Shown piece by piece: positions 53,329 through 62,547 of a stretch of 64,000 bases of DNA. The DNA is from Terriglobia bacterium. GTDB taxonomy: Bacteria; Acidobacteriota; Terriglobia; Bryobacterales; Bryobacteraceae. The DNA lies in assembly GCA_025358575.1 (NCBI GenBank), contig JANYJA010000036.1, forward strand, positions 21,044 through 85,043. The letters run 5' to 3'. Within the stretch, counting starts at the first letter, position 1. The number at the start of each line of letters is the position of its first letter. The notes beneath the pieces are model-generated. The model saw nothing but the letters and a program-made list of their open reading frames with translations. It was not told the origin of the DNA and did no database searches. Position numbers and translations under genes: made by a program.

Positions 53329-54495
53329 ATGAAAATTACCGATATCAGCACCTTAGTAGTAAACGCGCGGATGCGCAATTGGATATTCGTCAAGGTCCAG
53401 ACCGACGTTCCCGGACTTCACGGATGGGGCGAGGCAACCATGGAATGGAAGACTCGAGCAGTAATAGGTTGCGTCGAAGATTTAAAACCGATGCTCATTG
53501 GTCAGGATCCCACTCGGATCGATTTCCTCTGGCAGATACTCTACCGGCACTCTTATTTTCGTCTCGGGACCATCGGTATGACGGCTATCTCCGGTATCGA
53601 GCAGGCACTTTGGGATATCCTCGGTAAGTCACTCAGCCAGCCGGTGTATAAGTTACTCGGAGGGCGGGTGCGCGACAAAGTTCGCATGTACACTCACCTC
53701 GGCGGAGGCGAGTCGAAGTCCGTGTACGAAAGCTTCGAATCCAGCGCCGTGATCGAGCGTGCCCTGTTTGTCCGCGAACAAGGCTATACGGCGTTGAAGG
53801 TCGTCTTTGTGCCGTATTCACGACCGCTCGAAGGCATACCCGCTGTCCGCCACTTTAAAAAATTGATGGTCGATCTGCGCGCCGCCGTGGGCGAAGATAC
53901 CGACATCATGATCGACTTTCATGGCCGCACCACCACCGGACAAGCTATTCAGTACATCAACACCATCGAGGAAGTCCGGCCGTTGTTTTGTGAGGAGCCG
54001 GTTCCGCCCGAGAACCCGGATGCGCTCCTCGAAGTCCGGCGCAGCGTGAACGTTCCTATCGCCACCGGCGAGCGGCTTGCTACGCGCTGGGAGTTCCGGC
54101 GTGTATGTGAACTGCAGGCCTGCCATGTGCTGCAACCCGATCTTAGCCACTGCGGCGGACTATCGGAGGCCAAGCGCATCGCCGCAATGGGAGAGATGTA
54201 CTTCATGGGCGTCGCCCCGCACAATCCCAATGGGCCCGTCGCGAACGCTGTGGCTCTCCACTTCGCGCTAAGTACTCCCAACTTTTTGATCCAGGAAGAC
54301 ATGTTGGGTGACGTGCCGTGGCGTTCCGAAGTTGTCGAGACCGATATGCGGCGCGAAGCGGGTTACTGGCTGCCGCTGGAAACTCCGGGCTTGGGGATCG
54401 AGATTAATGAGAAGAAAGCCGCGGAGCACCCCTTTGAGCAAGAGATGTTCCAGCAGTCGATTTTCCTAGAGGATGGTTCGGTAGCCGAGTGGTGA
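53329..54495 (+). CDS. dgoD: D-galactonate dehydratase-family protein (enolase superfamily)
   Basis: 388 residues. It shares the full motif set of DgoD: GWGEATMEW, HSYFRLGTIGMTAISGIEQA, FHGRTTTGQA (catalytic His), FCEEPV, ATGER, LQPDLSHCGGLSEAKRIAAM, VAPHNPNGPVANA (catalytic His) and a C-terminus EDGSVAEW that closely matches the E. coli enzyme. The reaction would be D-galactonate (or a related aldonate) to the 2-keto-3-deoxy acid. The gene symbol is a family label; the exact aldonate is not proven. Its 3' end overlaps the convergent IclR gene by 92 bases. Confidence 0.82.
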   Translation: MKITDISTLVVNARMRNWIFVKVQTDVPGLHGWGEATMEWKTRAVIGCVEDLKPMLIGQDPTRIDFLWQILYRHSYFRLGTIGMTAISGIEQALWDILGKSLSQPVYKLLGGRVRDKVRMYTHLGGGESKSVYESFESSAVIERALFVREQGYTALKVVFVPYSRPLEGIPAVRHFKKLMVDLRAAVGEDTDIMIDFHGRTTTGQAIQYINTIEEVRPLFCEEPVPPENPDALLEVRRSVNVPIATGERLATRWEFRRVCELQACHVLQPDLSHCGGLSEAKRIAAMGEMYFMGVAPHNPNGPVANAVALHFALSTPNFLIQEDMLGDVPWRSEVVETDMRREAGYWLPLETPGLGIEINEKKAAEHPFEQEMFQQSIFLEDGSVAEW

Positions 54496-55282
54496 GACCG
54501 GCGCCTAGCGCACGCGGCTCGTTCACGCCGAGCCGCAGACCCATTAAACCTGCGTATTTGCGAACCAATGCCCCCAGCGTCGGCAGTTCGGACTTCGTGA
54601 TCTGGTGCGTCGTTCCGGTCACGCTAATGCCGAGCCCGGCGAGAGTTCCAGGGCCTGGGACCGGTGCCGCTACGCAGGCGACTCCAATCTCGCCCTCGTT
54701 CATCTCCATCGCATAACCGAGCCTTCGGAACGCTTTCAGCTGTTTTCCCAAAGCGGTCTTGGAAGTAATGGTCCGCTCCGTCACCTCGTCGAGCTTGTAC
54801 TTCTTCAGAAAGCTTTGCAGTTCAGTCTCGGGAAGTGCCGACAGAATCGCCTTTCCAACGGCCGAAGCGTGTGCCGGCCACCGCATGCCGATGTAAGAAG
54901 AAAACTGGATCAGCCCTGCTCCAGGCACCCTGTCGATATACATCGATTCGCCTTCCCGCAAAACCGCCACGTGTCCGGTGAGCCCGGATTCCTTCACCAG
55001 ACCTTCGAGCAATCCGTGACATCGGCCCACGATATCGATCCGCTCCACCGCGCCCTGCGAAACAGACAACATCTTCGTGCTTAAGCAGTAGCGCGAAGTC
55101 CGCGGATCGCGATCCAGGTATCCGAGCGTCTTGAGCGTATATAGAATCGTAGCGGCCGAGCTTAGCGGCAGTTTCAATTCCCGGTGGATATCGGAGATGG
55201 TCAGTCCGGCATCCTGTTTCGCCAGCAGGTCGATTATCTCGAAGGCTCTTTTGATCGCGGGAACCAGATACGGTTTCGTCAT
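54404..55282 (-). CDS. IclR-family transcriptional regulator
   Basis: About 292 residues from the ATG at 55282 (a GTG at 55285 is adjacent). The N-terminal winged helix (AIKRAFEIIDLLAKQDAGLT, LPLSSAATILYTLKTLGYLD) precedes the IclR effector domain (GHVAVLREGESMYIDRVPGA, RWPAHASAVGKAILSALPE, GEIGVACVAAPVPG). Regulators of this family often control sugar-acid catabolism (KdgR type). The tail extends about 45 residues beyond the effector domain and is antisense to the end of the dehydratase gene. Confidence 0.88.
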   Translation of the reverse strand: MTKPYLVPAIKRAFEIIDLLAKQDAGLTISDIHRELKLPLSSAATILYTLKTLGYLDRDPRTSRYCLSTKMLSVSQGAVERIDIVGRCHGLLEGLVKESGLTGHVAVLREGESMYIDRVPGAGLIQFSSYIGMRWPAHASAVGKAILSALPETELQSFLKKYKLDEVTERTITSKTALGKQLKAFRRLGYAMEMNEGEIGVACVAAPVPGPGTLAGLGISVTGTTHQITKSELPTLGALVRKYAGLMGLRLGVNEPRALGAGLTTRLPNHPLGKSTAGTSLAQRGAPRLSSH

Positions 55283-55311
55283 CACCTATCGTAAACTCAC
55301 CCCCTGCGCGA

Positions 55312-58300
55312 TCAGAAGATGAATTTCAGCACGAACTCCATGGCGCGCGGATCGGTCTGAATGTTCGTAATGCGGCCGAAGCTACAACCAGCCTGGTGCA
55401 CCCGGTCGGTCGTGCCGTCGGAAAGTTGCGGCAGACAGAAGTTGGTGTTCGGGATGCCCAGGTTTTGGTGATTCAGCGTATTGAACACCTCCCAGCGCAA
55501 TTCGGCATACCTCTGCTCCGTGAAATGAAACTCTTTGGCGAGCGAGGAGTCGACGTTCCAAAAACCAGGGCTTCGGAGACCGGGCAGCCGAACCCCGGCG
55601 TTACCGAACTGCCAGGCGCGGTTATCCGTAGGGTCGTAGTTTGCCCAGAAATTCTGATCCGTGCCGAACGCGGGAGCAAAGGCGGACGGGTTGATCCACT
55701 GTGCGATCCGTTGCTGCTTGTCGCCCTTTCCGTAAGAGATGGGACCGGCGAGGTTGCAGCGGTTCGTGATCTCGTTACCGGGGCAGCTCACGCTGAGCGG
55801 GATTCCACTGGCGGCGTTGAAGTTGCTGGTTAAGCGCCATCCCCCGAGCACGGCATTAACTAAGCCACCGTGGTTCAGAAACGCGCGGCCCTTGCCAACC
55901 GGCAATTCGTAGCTGGCCACAAAATTAAACATGTGGGGAATGTCGTCGGCCGCAACGGCGCGGTCGGCATTCTTGTTGTCAATATCCTGAAAATTCCCGT
56001 AAATCCCGCCCGTAGCCCCGTAGCGGCCACCCACGCCGCCGCCTCTGGCATACGAGAAGGGATTGACGAGCATAGTCGCCATATTGGTGGTCTGAGCGTT
56101 AGTGATCTTCTTCGAAAACGTGTAAGCAGCGATGAAATCGAAGCCATGCGACAGCCGTTTCTGAACCCGGACGTTCATGCCGTGATAGATGCTCGTGCCG
56201 TCAAAAGCTACGTTGTTCTGGACTCCGCCGAACGCGGGATAATCCGATAACAATTGGGAAAGCTGCGTTTGAGGTCCCCAAATTTTAGTTAGGGCGTCCG
56301 CCGTCGCTCCGGAGAAATAGTCCGTGATGGGCACCGTTGCGTTGAGCTGGGTCTTGTATTTCAGCTTGTCTTTCGTGTGTACAAAGTTATACTGGCGGAA
56401 CGCTTCACCCACTAAGTGCGTCCCTCGATTGCCCACATAACCGACGCTGATCATCATGTCGCCGGGCAGTTCCCGCTGTACTTCCAGGTGCCAGGTCTGC
56501 ACCATCGGATCGCGCGATGGCGGCGTAAAAAATTGAATGAAACCGCCCAGCAAAGGATCTTTGCGAGCTGCGGGGAAGCCGGAGGCCTTCGGCGGCGTGG
56601 TGAGGCTGTTCTTATCGGTTGTTTGATCGCTCAGCGGAAATGCTACGCACTGCCCCGAACGAGGTGCGCAGAGGTTGGGATAAAAGCTGCCTTGCCAGTC
56701 GAACTCCTGGTTCCATCCAGGAGCGTTAGCGGCGGCTTGACCCGGCGAATTGATCATACTGAAAGCGTTGCTGTAGAAAATGTCGTAACCGCCGCGGACC
56801 ACCGTCTTACGGTCGGCCGTGGGCGCCCAGGAGAAGTTGAACCGTGGGGCGAAACTGTTCTTATTTGCAGGAGCAATGTCCCCTTTGGGGAAGTGAGAAT
56901 CTCCCTCGAATACCATCTGGCCCGGCAGGCCTGTAAGCGGGTTAATGCACTTCAGGCAGAAGTTCGTTGCGTTGCCGGTGCGCACTCGATAGAGGCCGTT
57001 GATATCGTAGCGAAGGCCGATGTTAAGGGTTAAGGTCTTCGTGATGCGGTAATCGTCCTGCACGAAGAAGCCCCAGTAGCGGAAGCGCTCATACGGTGTC
57101 CACATCACACCAGTGCTGGAATCGCGCCCGGCGCTGGTGACGGCCCCAAGCATGAACTGCGCCAGACCATTACCGCCGAGGCCGCTGACCGGATCGTTCG
57201 TAAGGCTCCCTGAGAAGTTGAATCCGGTTGGGAAACCGCTTTCGTAGGCGCTGTGCTCCAGCCGGTATAGGAAGCCGGCCTTCAACGTGTGATTTCCGAT
57301 GATATCGGTGACGTTATCGAGAACCGTGTAAGCTTCCGAGGCCGTATTCATGTTGACCCATGCCTGAGGTCCGAACGACATATTTCCCCCGCCCGGCCCG
57401 CTGATACCGAAGTGCGGCAGCGGGAAATAGGGATCAATCGGAATTTTGGAGGCGAGCAACTGCTTCTGCACGTTGGTCTGATCGGTGATCGAGTCAGGGT
57501 AAGGGTGCGACGGGTTGGTGCTCATGAATTGTCGGCTGAAACTGCCCCGGAACTCGTTAATCAGCGTCGGCCGGAACGAGTAGGTGTGCCCGAACGAGAT
57601 AATATTGCTCGAGAAGTCCACGGGATAATTGGCGCCGTAGCCGACCTGGTCCCAAGGAAATGTCGCCCCGGTCCATGGCACGCGGTAATTCCGATACGGT
57701 ACCGGACTGTAGAGCCATTCCGCGAACAGCCGGCCCTTTTCACTCAACTGATGGTCAATTTTCAGTGAGATTTTTAATGGGTCTTGACTGCTCCCGACGG
57801 AGCCGAGAAAGTTGTCGCAAATTAGATACCCATCCTTGCCCACGGGGCAGCCGCTGCGCGGACTGTTGTAATTGGGCATGGGGAACGACTTCATGTAGTA
57901 CATGGCCAGCGGGTCGAGCCGGCTCGCCGGAATCGTGGTCGCCAGGGTGCCGTCGGGATTGGTGAACTTCTGGCGCTTGAACAGTCCGTTCGCGTCCGGC
58001 CCTATGGTCGAGTAAGGGTCCGCGATGCCGTAATTCACCACGTTGGCATCTTCACTGAAGTCCCCGTTTCGCATGCGTGAGGTAGGGACAGTGAAGGTCT
58101 GATTGCCGAGGAGGTGCAGAATTGTTTTGTCGACTGAAACGAAGAAGAAGGTCTTATCTTTCCCGTTGTACAGTTTCGGGATCGTGATGGGTCCGCCCAA
58201 AGTCCCGCCGAAATTATTGAAGCGGAGTTGACGATCGCGTATGTATTTGCCTTGCGAATCTACCGACGTAAACGGATTGCGGGCGTTCGTGGCGTCATTG

Positions 58301-59124
58301 CGGAGAAACCAGTAGCCGTCGCCGTGCAGCCCGTTAGTTCCCGATTTGAGAACCACGCTGAAGATGCCGCCGCCGGTTCTTCCATATTCCGCGGCAAGGC
58401 CCGTAGTGATGGCCTGGAATTCGGCCACCGCGTCGGGTGTCGGATTGATCACCACGTTCTCGGCGAAACTCGAAAGATTTAAACTTCCGTCCAGATACCA
58501 GGCGTTGGCCCCGCCCTGTCCGCCGTTCACGGAGATGTTCGACCCAAGCGAATTCGTAGGATCGGGGAAAGTTCCGAATTGGCTGCTAAAACCGAAGTTA
58601 CTGCCCGGGGGCCCGCCCACATTGTTCACCCCTGGAATCAGAAAAGTGAGTTGTTGGAGGTCGCGCCCTTGTAAAGGAATGTCCTGGATGATTTGAGTCG
58701 GCACCGTCGTGCTGATATTGGACGCTGACGAATCGATCAGGGCCGACTCAGCATTAACCTGAACGGTCTGGCTGGTGGCGTCAAGCCGAAGCCGCGCGTC
58801 CACGCGCGTGATGCTGCCCGCGCTGACCTCGATGTTTCGCAGGTCTAAAGTGGAGAAGCCCGACGACTTGACCAGTGCCGTATATCTACCCGGTACCAGA
58901 TCGGCTGCACGGTAATAACCGGTCGTGTTCGTCCGCAGCGGCACGGTGACATTGGTGTCGACCGAAGTCACCGTTACTTCTGCATCGGCCACCACTCCCC
59001 CGCCGGGATCGGAGACCACTCCCTCGATAATGCCGCGATTGATTTGGCCCCATGAAGATGGGGCCGTGGTGAGTAATGCCGTCGAGAGTACTACCAGTTG
59101 CCAGCATGCACTTCTGCGGAACAT
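55312..59124 (-). CDS. Oar-like TonB-dependent receptor with carboxypeptidase-regulatory-like domain
   Basis: 1270 residues. The signal peptide (MFRRSACWQLVVLSTALLTT) is followed by CarboxypepD_reg (RGIIEGVVSDPGGGVVADAE), a plug (IPLQGRDLQQLTFLIPGVNN) and a beta-barrel ending MEFVLKFIF with a terminal Phe. It has the same domain plan as 41178-44531 but is clearly a separate paralogue. It sits between the IclR regulator and the DapA-type aldolase gene and is the likely outer-membrane entry point for the sugar used by this cluster. Confidence 0.92.
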   Translation of the reverse strand: MFRRSACWQLVVLSTALLTTAPSSWGQINRGIIEGVVSDPGGGVVADAEVTVTSVDTNVTVPLRTNTTGYYRAADLVPGRYTALVKSSGFSTLDLRNIEVSAGSITRVDARLRLDATSQTVQVNAESALIDSSASNISTTVPTQIIQDIPLQGRDLQQLTFLIPGVNNVGGPPGSNFGFSSQFGTFPDPTNSLGSNISVNGGQGGANAWYLDGSLNLSSFAENVVINPTPDAVAEFQAITTGLAAEYGRTGGGIFSVVLKSGTNGLHGDGYWFLRNDATNARNPFTSVDSQGKYIRDRQLRFNNFGGTLGGPITIPKLYNGKDKTFFFVSVDKTILHLLGNQTFTVPTSRMRNGDFSEDANVVNYGIADPYSTIGPDANGLFKRQKFTNPDGTLATTIPASRLDPLAMYYMKSFPMPNYNSPRSGCPVGKDGYLICDNFLGSVGSSQDPLKISLKIDHQLSEKGRLFAEWLYSPVPYRNYRVPWTGATFPWDQVGYGANYPVDFSSNIISFGHTYSFRPTLINEFRGSFSRQFMSTNPSHPYPDSITDQTNVQKQLLASKIPIDPYFPLPHFGISGPGGGNMSFGPQAWVNMNTASEAYTVLDNVTDIIGNHTLKAGFLYRLEHSAYESGFPTGFNFSGSLTNDPVSGLGGNGLAQFMLGAVTSAGRDSSTGVMWTPYERFRYWGFFVQDDYRITKTLTLNIGLRYDINGLYRVRTGNATNFCLKCINPLTGLPGQMVFEGDSHFPKGDIAPANKNSFAPRFNFSWAPTADRKTVVRGGYDIFYSNAFSMINSPGQAAANAPGWNQEFDWQGSFYPNLCAPRSGQCVAFPLSDQTTDKNSLTTPPKASGFPAARKDPLLGGFIQFFTPPSRDPMVQTWHLEVQRELPGDMMISVGYVGNRGTHLVGEAFRQYNFVHTKDKLKYKTQLNATVPITDYFSGATADALTKIWGPQTQLSQLLSDYPAFGGVQNNVAFDGTSIYHGMNVRVQKRLSHGFDFIAAYTFSKKITNAQTTNMATMLVNPFSYARGGGVGGRYGATGGIYGNFQDIDNKNADRAVAADDIPHMFNFVASYELPVGKGRAFLNHGGLVNAVLGGWRLTSNFNAASGIPLSVSCPGNEITNRCNLAGPISYGKGDKQQRIAQWINPSAFAPAFGTDQNFWANYDPTDNRAWQFGNAGVRLPGLRSPGFWNVDSSLAKEFHFTEQRYAELRWEVFNTLNHQNLGIPNTNFCLPQLSDGTTDRVHQAGCSFGRITNIQTDPRAMEFVLKFIF

Positions 59125-59216
59125 AATTACCCTCCTCGATAGTCCGATTTACGTGTTACCTGAGCGGCCGCTCGCGAATTGCGGCTTTGAGCACAGATCC
59201 TAACGCACTTTACGCG

Positions 59217-60206
59217 ATGACGTCAAGAAGGCCTGCTATTGACACTTTCGAGGGCTCGCGGGTACCATCTATTGGAAAGTCCCTTCCATATGCTGGAAGA
59301 GAGGATGTTTTTCTGAAGATTATCGGCTCGCTTCCCGTACTCCCAACGCCCTTCTTTGACGATCGAATCGACTTCGACAGTCTCGAAAGGCTTTTCGATC
59401 ATGTCTTTCCGGAATTGGAGGGCTGCACTCTCGGGGGCAGCACGGGAGAGGCCGTCTCGCTTTCTACAGCCGAGCGAATCGAACTCATGCGGTGGGCGGT
59501 GGCCAACGCGCCGCGCGGCAAGACGATTGTAATGGGATTGACCCATACCAATCTGAAAGAGGCTGCCACCCTGGCCCGCACGGCGTCGGAATTGGGTGTG
59601 CATGCCGGGCTGGTTCCTTGTCCCTACTACTTTCCAAACTCGTTCCCGATGGTGCTCGAGTACCTGCGCGCGCTGGACGCGGCCTCGGATCTTCCGCTAG
59701 TGTTTTACGACAATCCGCTCTTCACCAAAACGTTTCTGACGGCGGAAGAATTGTTTCGTTTGGTGGACGCGTGTCCTCACCTGAACGCGGTGAAGATGAC
59801 CGATCACAATCTGGCGAAAATATCGGCCCTGAAGTCTAAGGGTGTAGCCGTCTTCTCCGGCGACGACGTCGTCGCGTTTCGCAGTCTCCTGCTCGGAGTC
59901 GATGGCAGCATGATCATTGCACCTTCCGTGTTTCCGGCCGCGTATCAGCTTTCGGTCCGTTTACTCGCATCTGGAAAACACGCCGAGGCGCTGCGCGTTT
60001 TCTCGGAGCGAATCCTGCCTTTCATTCACCTTTTCGGCCCTGGTGACGAAGTGCAAGTGACTAAGGCCGTCTTCCACCGGATTGGCATCTTCCGATCGCC
60101 GGAGGCACGGCTCCCGTTGCTGCCTTGCGCGTCGGCGCGGCTTAGCGAAACGATGCTAGCGTACGACTTGTGCATGGCGCAAACTTCCGTTTCCCAAGCC
60201 GTCTAG
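59217..60206 (+). CDS. Dihydrodipicolinate synthase-family aldolase
   Basis: About 329 residues from the ATG at 59217; an in-frame CTG at 59312, immediately before KIIGSLPVLPTPF and after GAGAGG, would remove a non-conserved leader and may be the true start. It is a DapA-family TIM barrel: CTLGGSTGEAVSLS, GLTHTNLKEAATLARTA, PLVFYDNP (catalytic Tyr) and NAVKMTDHN (Schiff-base Lys). Subfamily members cleave 2-keto-3-deoxy sugar acids to pyruvate and an aldehyde, which fits the dehydratase in the cluster. It is divergent from the TonB receptor. Confidence 0.82.
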   Translation: MTSRRPAIDTFEGSRVPSIGKSLPYAGREDVFLKIIGSLPVLPTPFFDDRIDFDSLERLFDHVFPELEGCTLGGSTGEAVSLSTAERIELMRWAVANAPRGKTIVMGLTHTNLKEAATLARTASELGVHAGLVPCPYYFPNSFPMVLEYLRALDAASDLPLVFYDNPLFTKTFLTAEELFRLVDACPHLNAVKMTDHNLAKISALKSKGVAVFSGDDVVAFRSLLLGVDGSMIIAPSVFPAAYQLSVRLLASGKHAEALRVFSERILPFIHLFGPGDEVQVTKAVFHRIGIFRSPEARLPLLPCASARLSETMLAYDLCMAQTSVSQAV

Positions 60207-60415
60207 TTATCGCTTTCGCCGCGATCTTGTCAAAACACTCAAGGATTCCTCGCTCCACCGGCTCCAGTCGATTCTGGTGCCGTCACGACTTTCCCCGATT
60301 TCTGTCGGATTCCTTTACTCCCTGAATCGGATATGGTAACGTCGATTGCCGCGTAGTCGTAAGTGCGCTGCAGGCTTGTTCAATCAGGCTTAAGTTCAGG
60401 AGGGTCATTGAGACC

Positions 60416-60711
60416 ATGAATGCTTTCGGAATTACCAGAAAAATGTTGTCCGGCGCGGCCATGCTAGCCGCAGTCGGAATCGCTTTAGTTCCGGTACATG
60501 CCCAGGACTGGCCTATGTTTGGGCAGAATCTGGCGAATACCGCCAGCACAAGTTCGCCGGGAAACAGTCTCGACGTAAAACAGGTTGGTAAGCTCAAAAC
60601 TAAATGGACCTTCACTACTGGCGGTGATGTCTCCGCCCGCGCCGCAGTCGTGAACGGGGTCGTTTACTTCCCGGACTATGGCGGCAATCTATGGGCTCTT
60701 GCCAGCGAGTC
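60416..60711 (+). pseudogene. PQQ-dependent dehydrogenase, truncated by IS insertion
   Basis: The ATG at 60416 (AGGAGG upstream) starts a signal peptide (to VPVHAQ) and the first beta-propeller blade (WPMFGQNLANTASTSS, LKTKWTFTTGGDVSARAAVV, VYFPDYGGNLWALAS) of a quinoprotein alcohol/glucose dehydrogenase-like protein. The blade breaks off at 60711, exactly where a GGTAGTGGGTCAATTTG terminal repeat begins. The rest of the gene is absent to the right, so the gene was cut and its remainder lost. Confidence 0.82.
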
Positions 60712-60758
60712 GGTAGTGGGTCAATTTGAAATCTGGCCGGTGTTCATTGAGGGATTTC

Positions 60759-61169
60759 TTACGATGGGTCGTTGGGCTCATGGGATGACCCCGCCCGCAT
60801 CGCCCTCGGCGAACTCTCTATGATGCTTGCTCGCAGTTCGGCCATGGATGCACGAAGTTCAGACCTAAACCACTCTTTTAGGTCCTCCTTTGCCCGTGTC
60901 TCTGCATTGTTAGCGGACGCCTCGGTTTTGAGAATTGCAGTAGTGAGATCATTGCGAAGTTGCGACATATTCGCGATCAAGTCCACTTTTGTATCCCTAA
61001 TCGCTGCGGTGAGATCGGCCTTGATGGCGTTGGTTTGGGCTGTTAAGTCCACTTTAATTTCATCCGCACGGGCTTTCCCGCTTCGATGGTTGAGTACCTG
61101 TCCCAATCCTACCACCGCGAGGGTAGTGAGGGGCGTCACTACCATAACTACAAGCAGTTGAGTGTCCAT
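60759..61169 (-). CDS. Membrane-anchored coiled-coil protein, IS passenger
   Basis: 136 residues. The N-terminal hydrophobic segment LLVVMVVTPLTTLAVVGLGQ anchors it, followed by about 95 residues of charged alpha-helix with regular Leu, Ile and Ala spacing (RADEIKVDLTAQTNAIKADL, KEDLKEWFRSELRASMAELR), likely a coiled coil. It lies 48 bases downstream of the transposase fragment and inside the terminal repeat, so it is element cargo. No enzymatic motif is visible. Function unknown. Confidence 0.65.
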   Translation of the reverse strand: MDTQLLVVMVVTPLTTLAVVGLGQVLNHRSGKARADEIKVDLTAQTNAIKADLTAAIRDTKVDLIANMSQLRNDLTTAILKTEASANNAETRAKEDLKEWFRSELRASMAELRASIIESSPRAMRAGSSHEPNDPS

Positions 61170-61217
61170 TTTGGTGTGTAATAATCGTATCCCGCCAACC
61201 CGTCAAAATGCAAAGCA

Positions 61218-61674
61218 CTACGCCGCTAGTACTGATCTTTCCTCAACCATCGCGATCACATCAGCGACCGTCCAAAGCCGATTCGAGACACCGGCGGCCA
61301 TTGCTGGACTGACGCGTAGCGTTTGGTGAATCCGCACGAAATTGTAGTGCATATAGTGAAGCGCGACAGCCGCTTCATGGTTCTCAATCTTCTTGGAAAA
61401 CCCGTTCGTCAGGCGGGTGAATCGGCGCATCCCCATCCGCATTGTTAAGTTTTGGCGCTCGACGAAGCTTGTTGAGACGTGCTTCGCTTCGGGCCGTCCG
61501 ATGACTCTTATCTTCTCCGTACCGATGAATTGCGCGGGGCTGTATCGGGCTTCCGTTGGCCGGTCCGCACCATAAATTTTGACGAGCATCGAATAATCCA
61601 CATCGGCCCCGAACGCATCACAAACGGCATTTATGTAAACCTTGTGGCCATCGCTGGTCAACTGGATTCGGTTC
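61218..61674 (-). pseudogene. IS1-family transposase, catalytic C-terminal fragment
   Basis: The fragment starts in NRIQLTSDGHKVYINAV and has DVDYSMLVKIYG, RYSPAQFIG, HVSTSFVERQNLTMRMGMRR, FTRLTNGFSKKIENHEAA and MHYNFVRIHQTLRVSPAMAA, matching the copy at 2489-3130 throughout. The helix-turn-helix domain and the first catalytic Asp are missing. Upstream the open frame runs on into antisense phosphoesterase sequence that is not transposase. Confidence 0.82.
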
Positions 61675-61845
61675 GCCGAAAACGATATGAATCGGCCCAC
61701 CGAACCCACGAGCCAGTTGATCGAGAACAAAAGGAGAGCACAAGTCGCCACAACAGACCATCACGTCGCAACTCTGAATTGCTACGAGCGCGGGGGCCAA
61801 CTTCCAAAGGTTGTCGTGAATATCGGATAGAACCGCGATCCTCAT
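61675..61845 (-). pseudogene. Metallophosphoesterase (YfcE-like), N-terminal fragment
   Basis: The ATG at 61845 starts MRIAVLSDIHDNLWKLAPAL with the DxH metal motif (SDIHDN) and CCGDLCSPFVL with the GDxx motif, ending GGPIHIVFG. The next expected motif, the GNND/H region, is replaced by transposase sequence at about 61675. Only about 57 residues of a roughly 170-residue phosphoesterase survive, so the fusion point is a deletion scar. Confidence 0.72.
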
Positions 61846-62102
61846 GTGTTTGAGGATAACCCATTGGTCGCTTCTGCGGCCCTCACTTCCGGCTTCTCTG
61901 CGTCTCTGGTTCCGTCTCCCGAACGTAGTTAACGCCCGCGCTCAATCGCCGAGCCAGAGTGAGACACCTTCCATGCTCCCTGCGTATATATAGTGAACGG
62001 ACGCGGAAACGACGACAATCCCACCAGACGGCGCTTCGACTGTGCAGGGCGGACATCATCGTGCGTGGCCTCCAAGGAGACCGCTCATGAACGAACGCGA
62101 TG

Positions 62103-62260
62103 CTGCTCAGACGATCATCCTTGTAGACGCCGCGCAATCGATCTTGCCGGCGTCGATGTCGGCCAGCAATTGCTTCACGCTGGGCCGTTCGATGTTGGCA
62201 CCCGTGTATCCGCCGTCGCCGTACTGGGTGGGCACCAGTGTCCAGCCGTCGTGGTTCTGA
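62103..62260 (-). pseudogene. Serine recombinase fragment, frameshifted
   Basis: Minus-strand reading gives [20 protein letters not shown], then [20 protein letters not shown]. After a frame change it gives [10 protein letters not shown], which together are the N-terminal catalytic domain segment of large serine recombinases (normally KIDCVVVYKVDRLSR). Neither the catalytic Ser region upstream nor the zinc-ribbon/recombinase domain downstream is present. It is a scrap of a recombinase module. Nothing recognisable lies between about 61846 and 62102. Confidence 0.6.
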
Positions 62261-62410
62261 CTAACTAACGAGCACGGCGGAACTCAGAGAGCGGTGGACC
62301 TGGCCGTCGTACTCGAAGCCTTCCTCCCGAACGCGAACCACGAAATCTTTACCACGGTAGCGGCGCACCAGTTCGGTGCCGCGAATCGGGAGCCGCAGGC
62401 ACCTTCCGAC
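62261..62410 (-). pseudogene. DUF2924 protein fragment
   Basis: The minus strand reads LPIRGTELVRRYRGKDFVVR, then [20 protein letters not shown], the core of DUF2924. These proteins normally sit immediately before a serine recombinase in integrated elements of Proteobacteria and Acidobacteriota. The C-terminal TGT/WNGxxFFGL part is gone, and the sequence runs into the recombinase remnant, showing a deletion between the two genes. The N-terminal part is also missing. Confidence 0.6.
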
Positions 62411-62547
62411 TGTCGCTGGGCCTGACCAATGGGAATTCGCGCGCGAGCGCCAGAACACGATCAGCTCGGCAAGCTAGTCCGGTTGTTGCGGAACGTATGC
62501 AGTAACGCGCATCTGTATACATTATGCAATAGCCTTGCGAGTAAAAG

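Larger units (their letters stand above)
60712..61675 (-). mobile_element. Second IS1-family element with passenger gene, truncated at its right side
   Basis: The left end GGTAGTGGGTCAATTT (60712-60727) matches the end of the 453-3139 element at 13 of 16 positions. Moving right are a passenger gene (60759-61169) and the catalytic part of an IS1-family transposase (61218 to about 61674), both on the minus strand. The transposase N-terminus and the second terminal repeat are missing, replaced by a piece of a phosphoesterase gene. The candidate 8-bp left flank AGCGAGTC (60704-60711) has no right partner nearby. The element is therefore a remnant. Confidence 0.75.
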
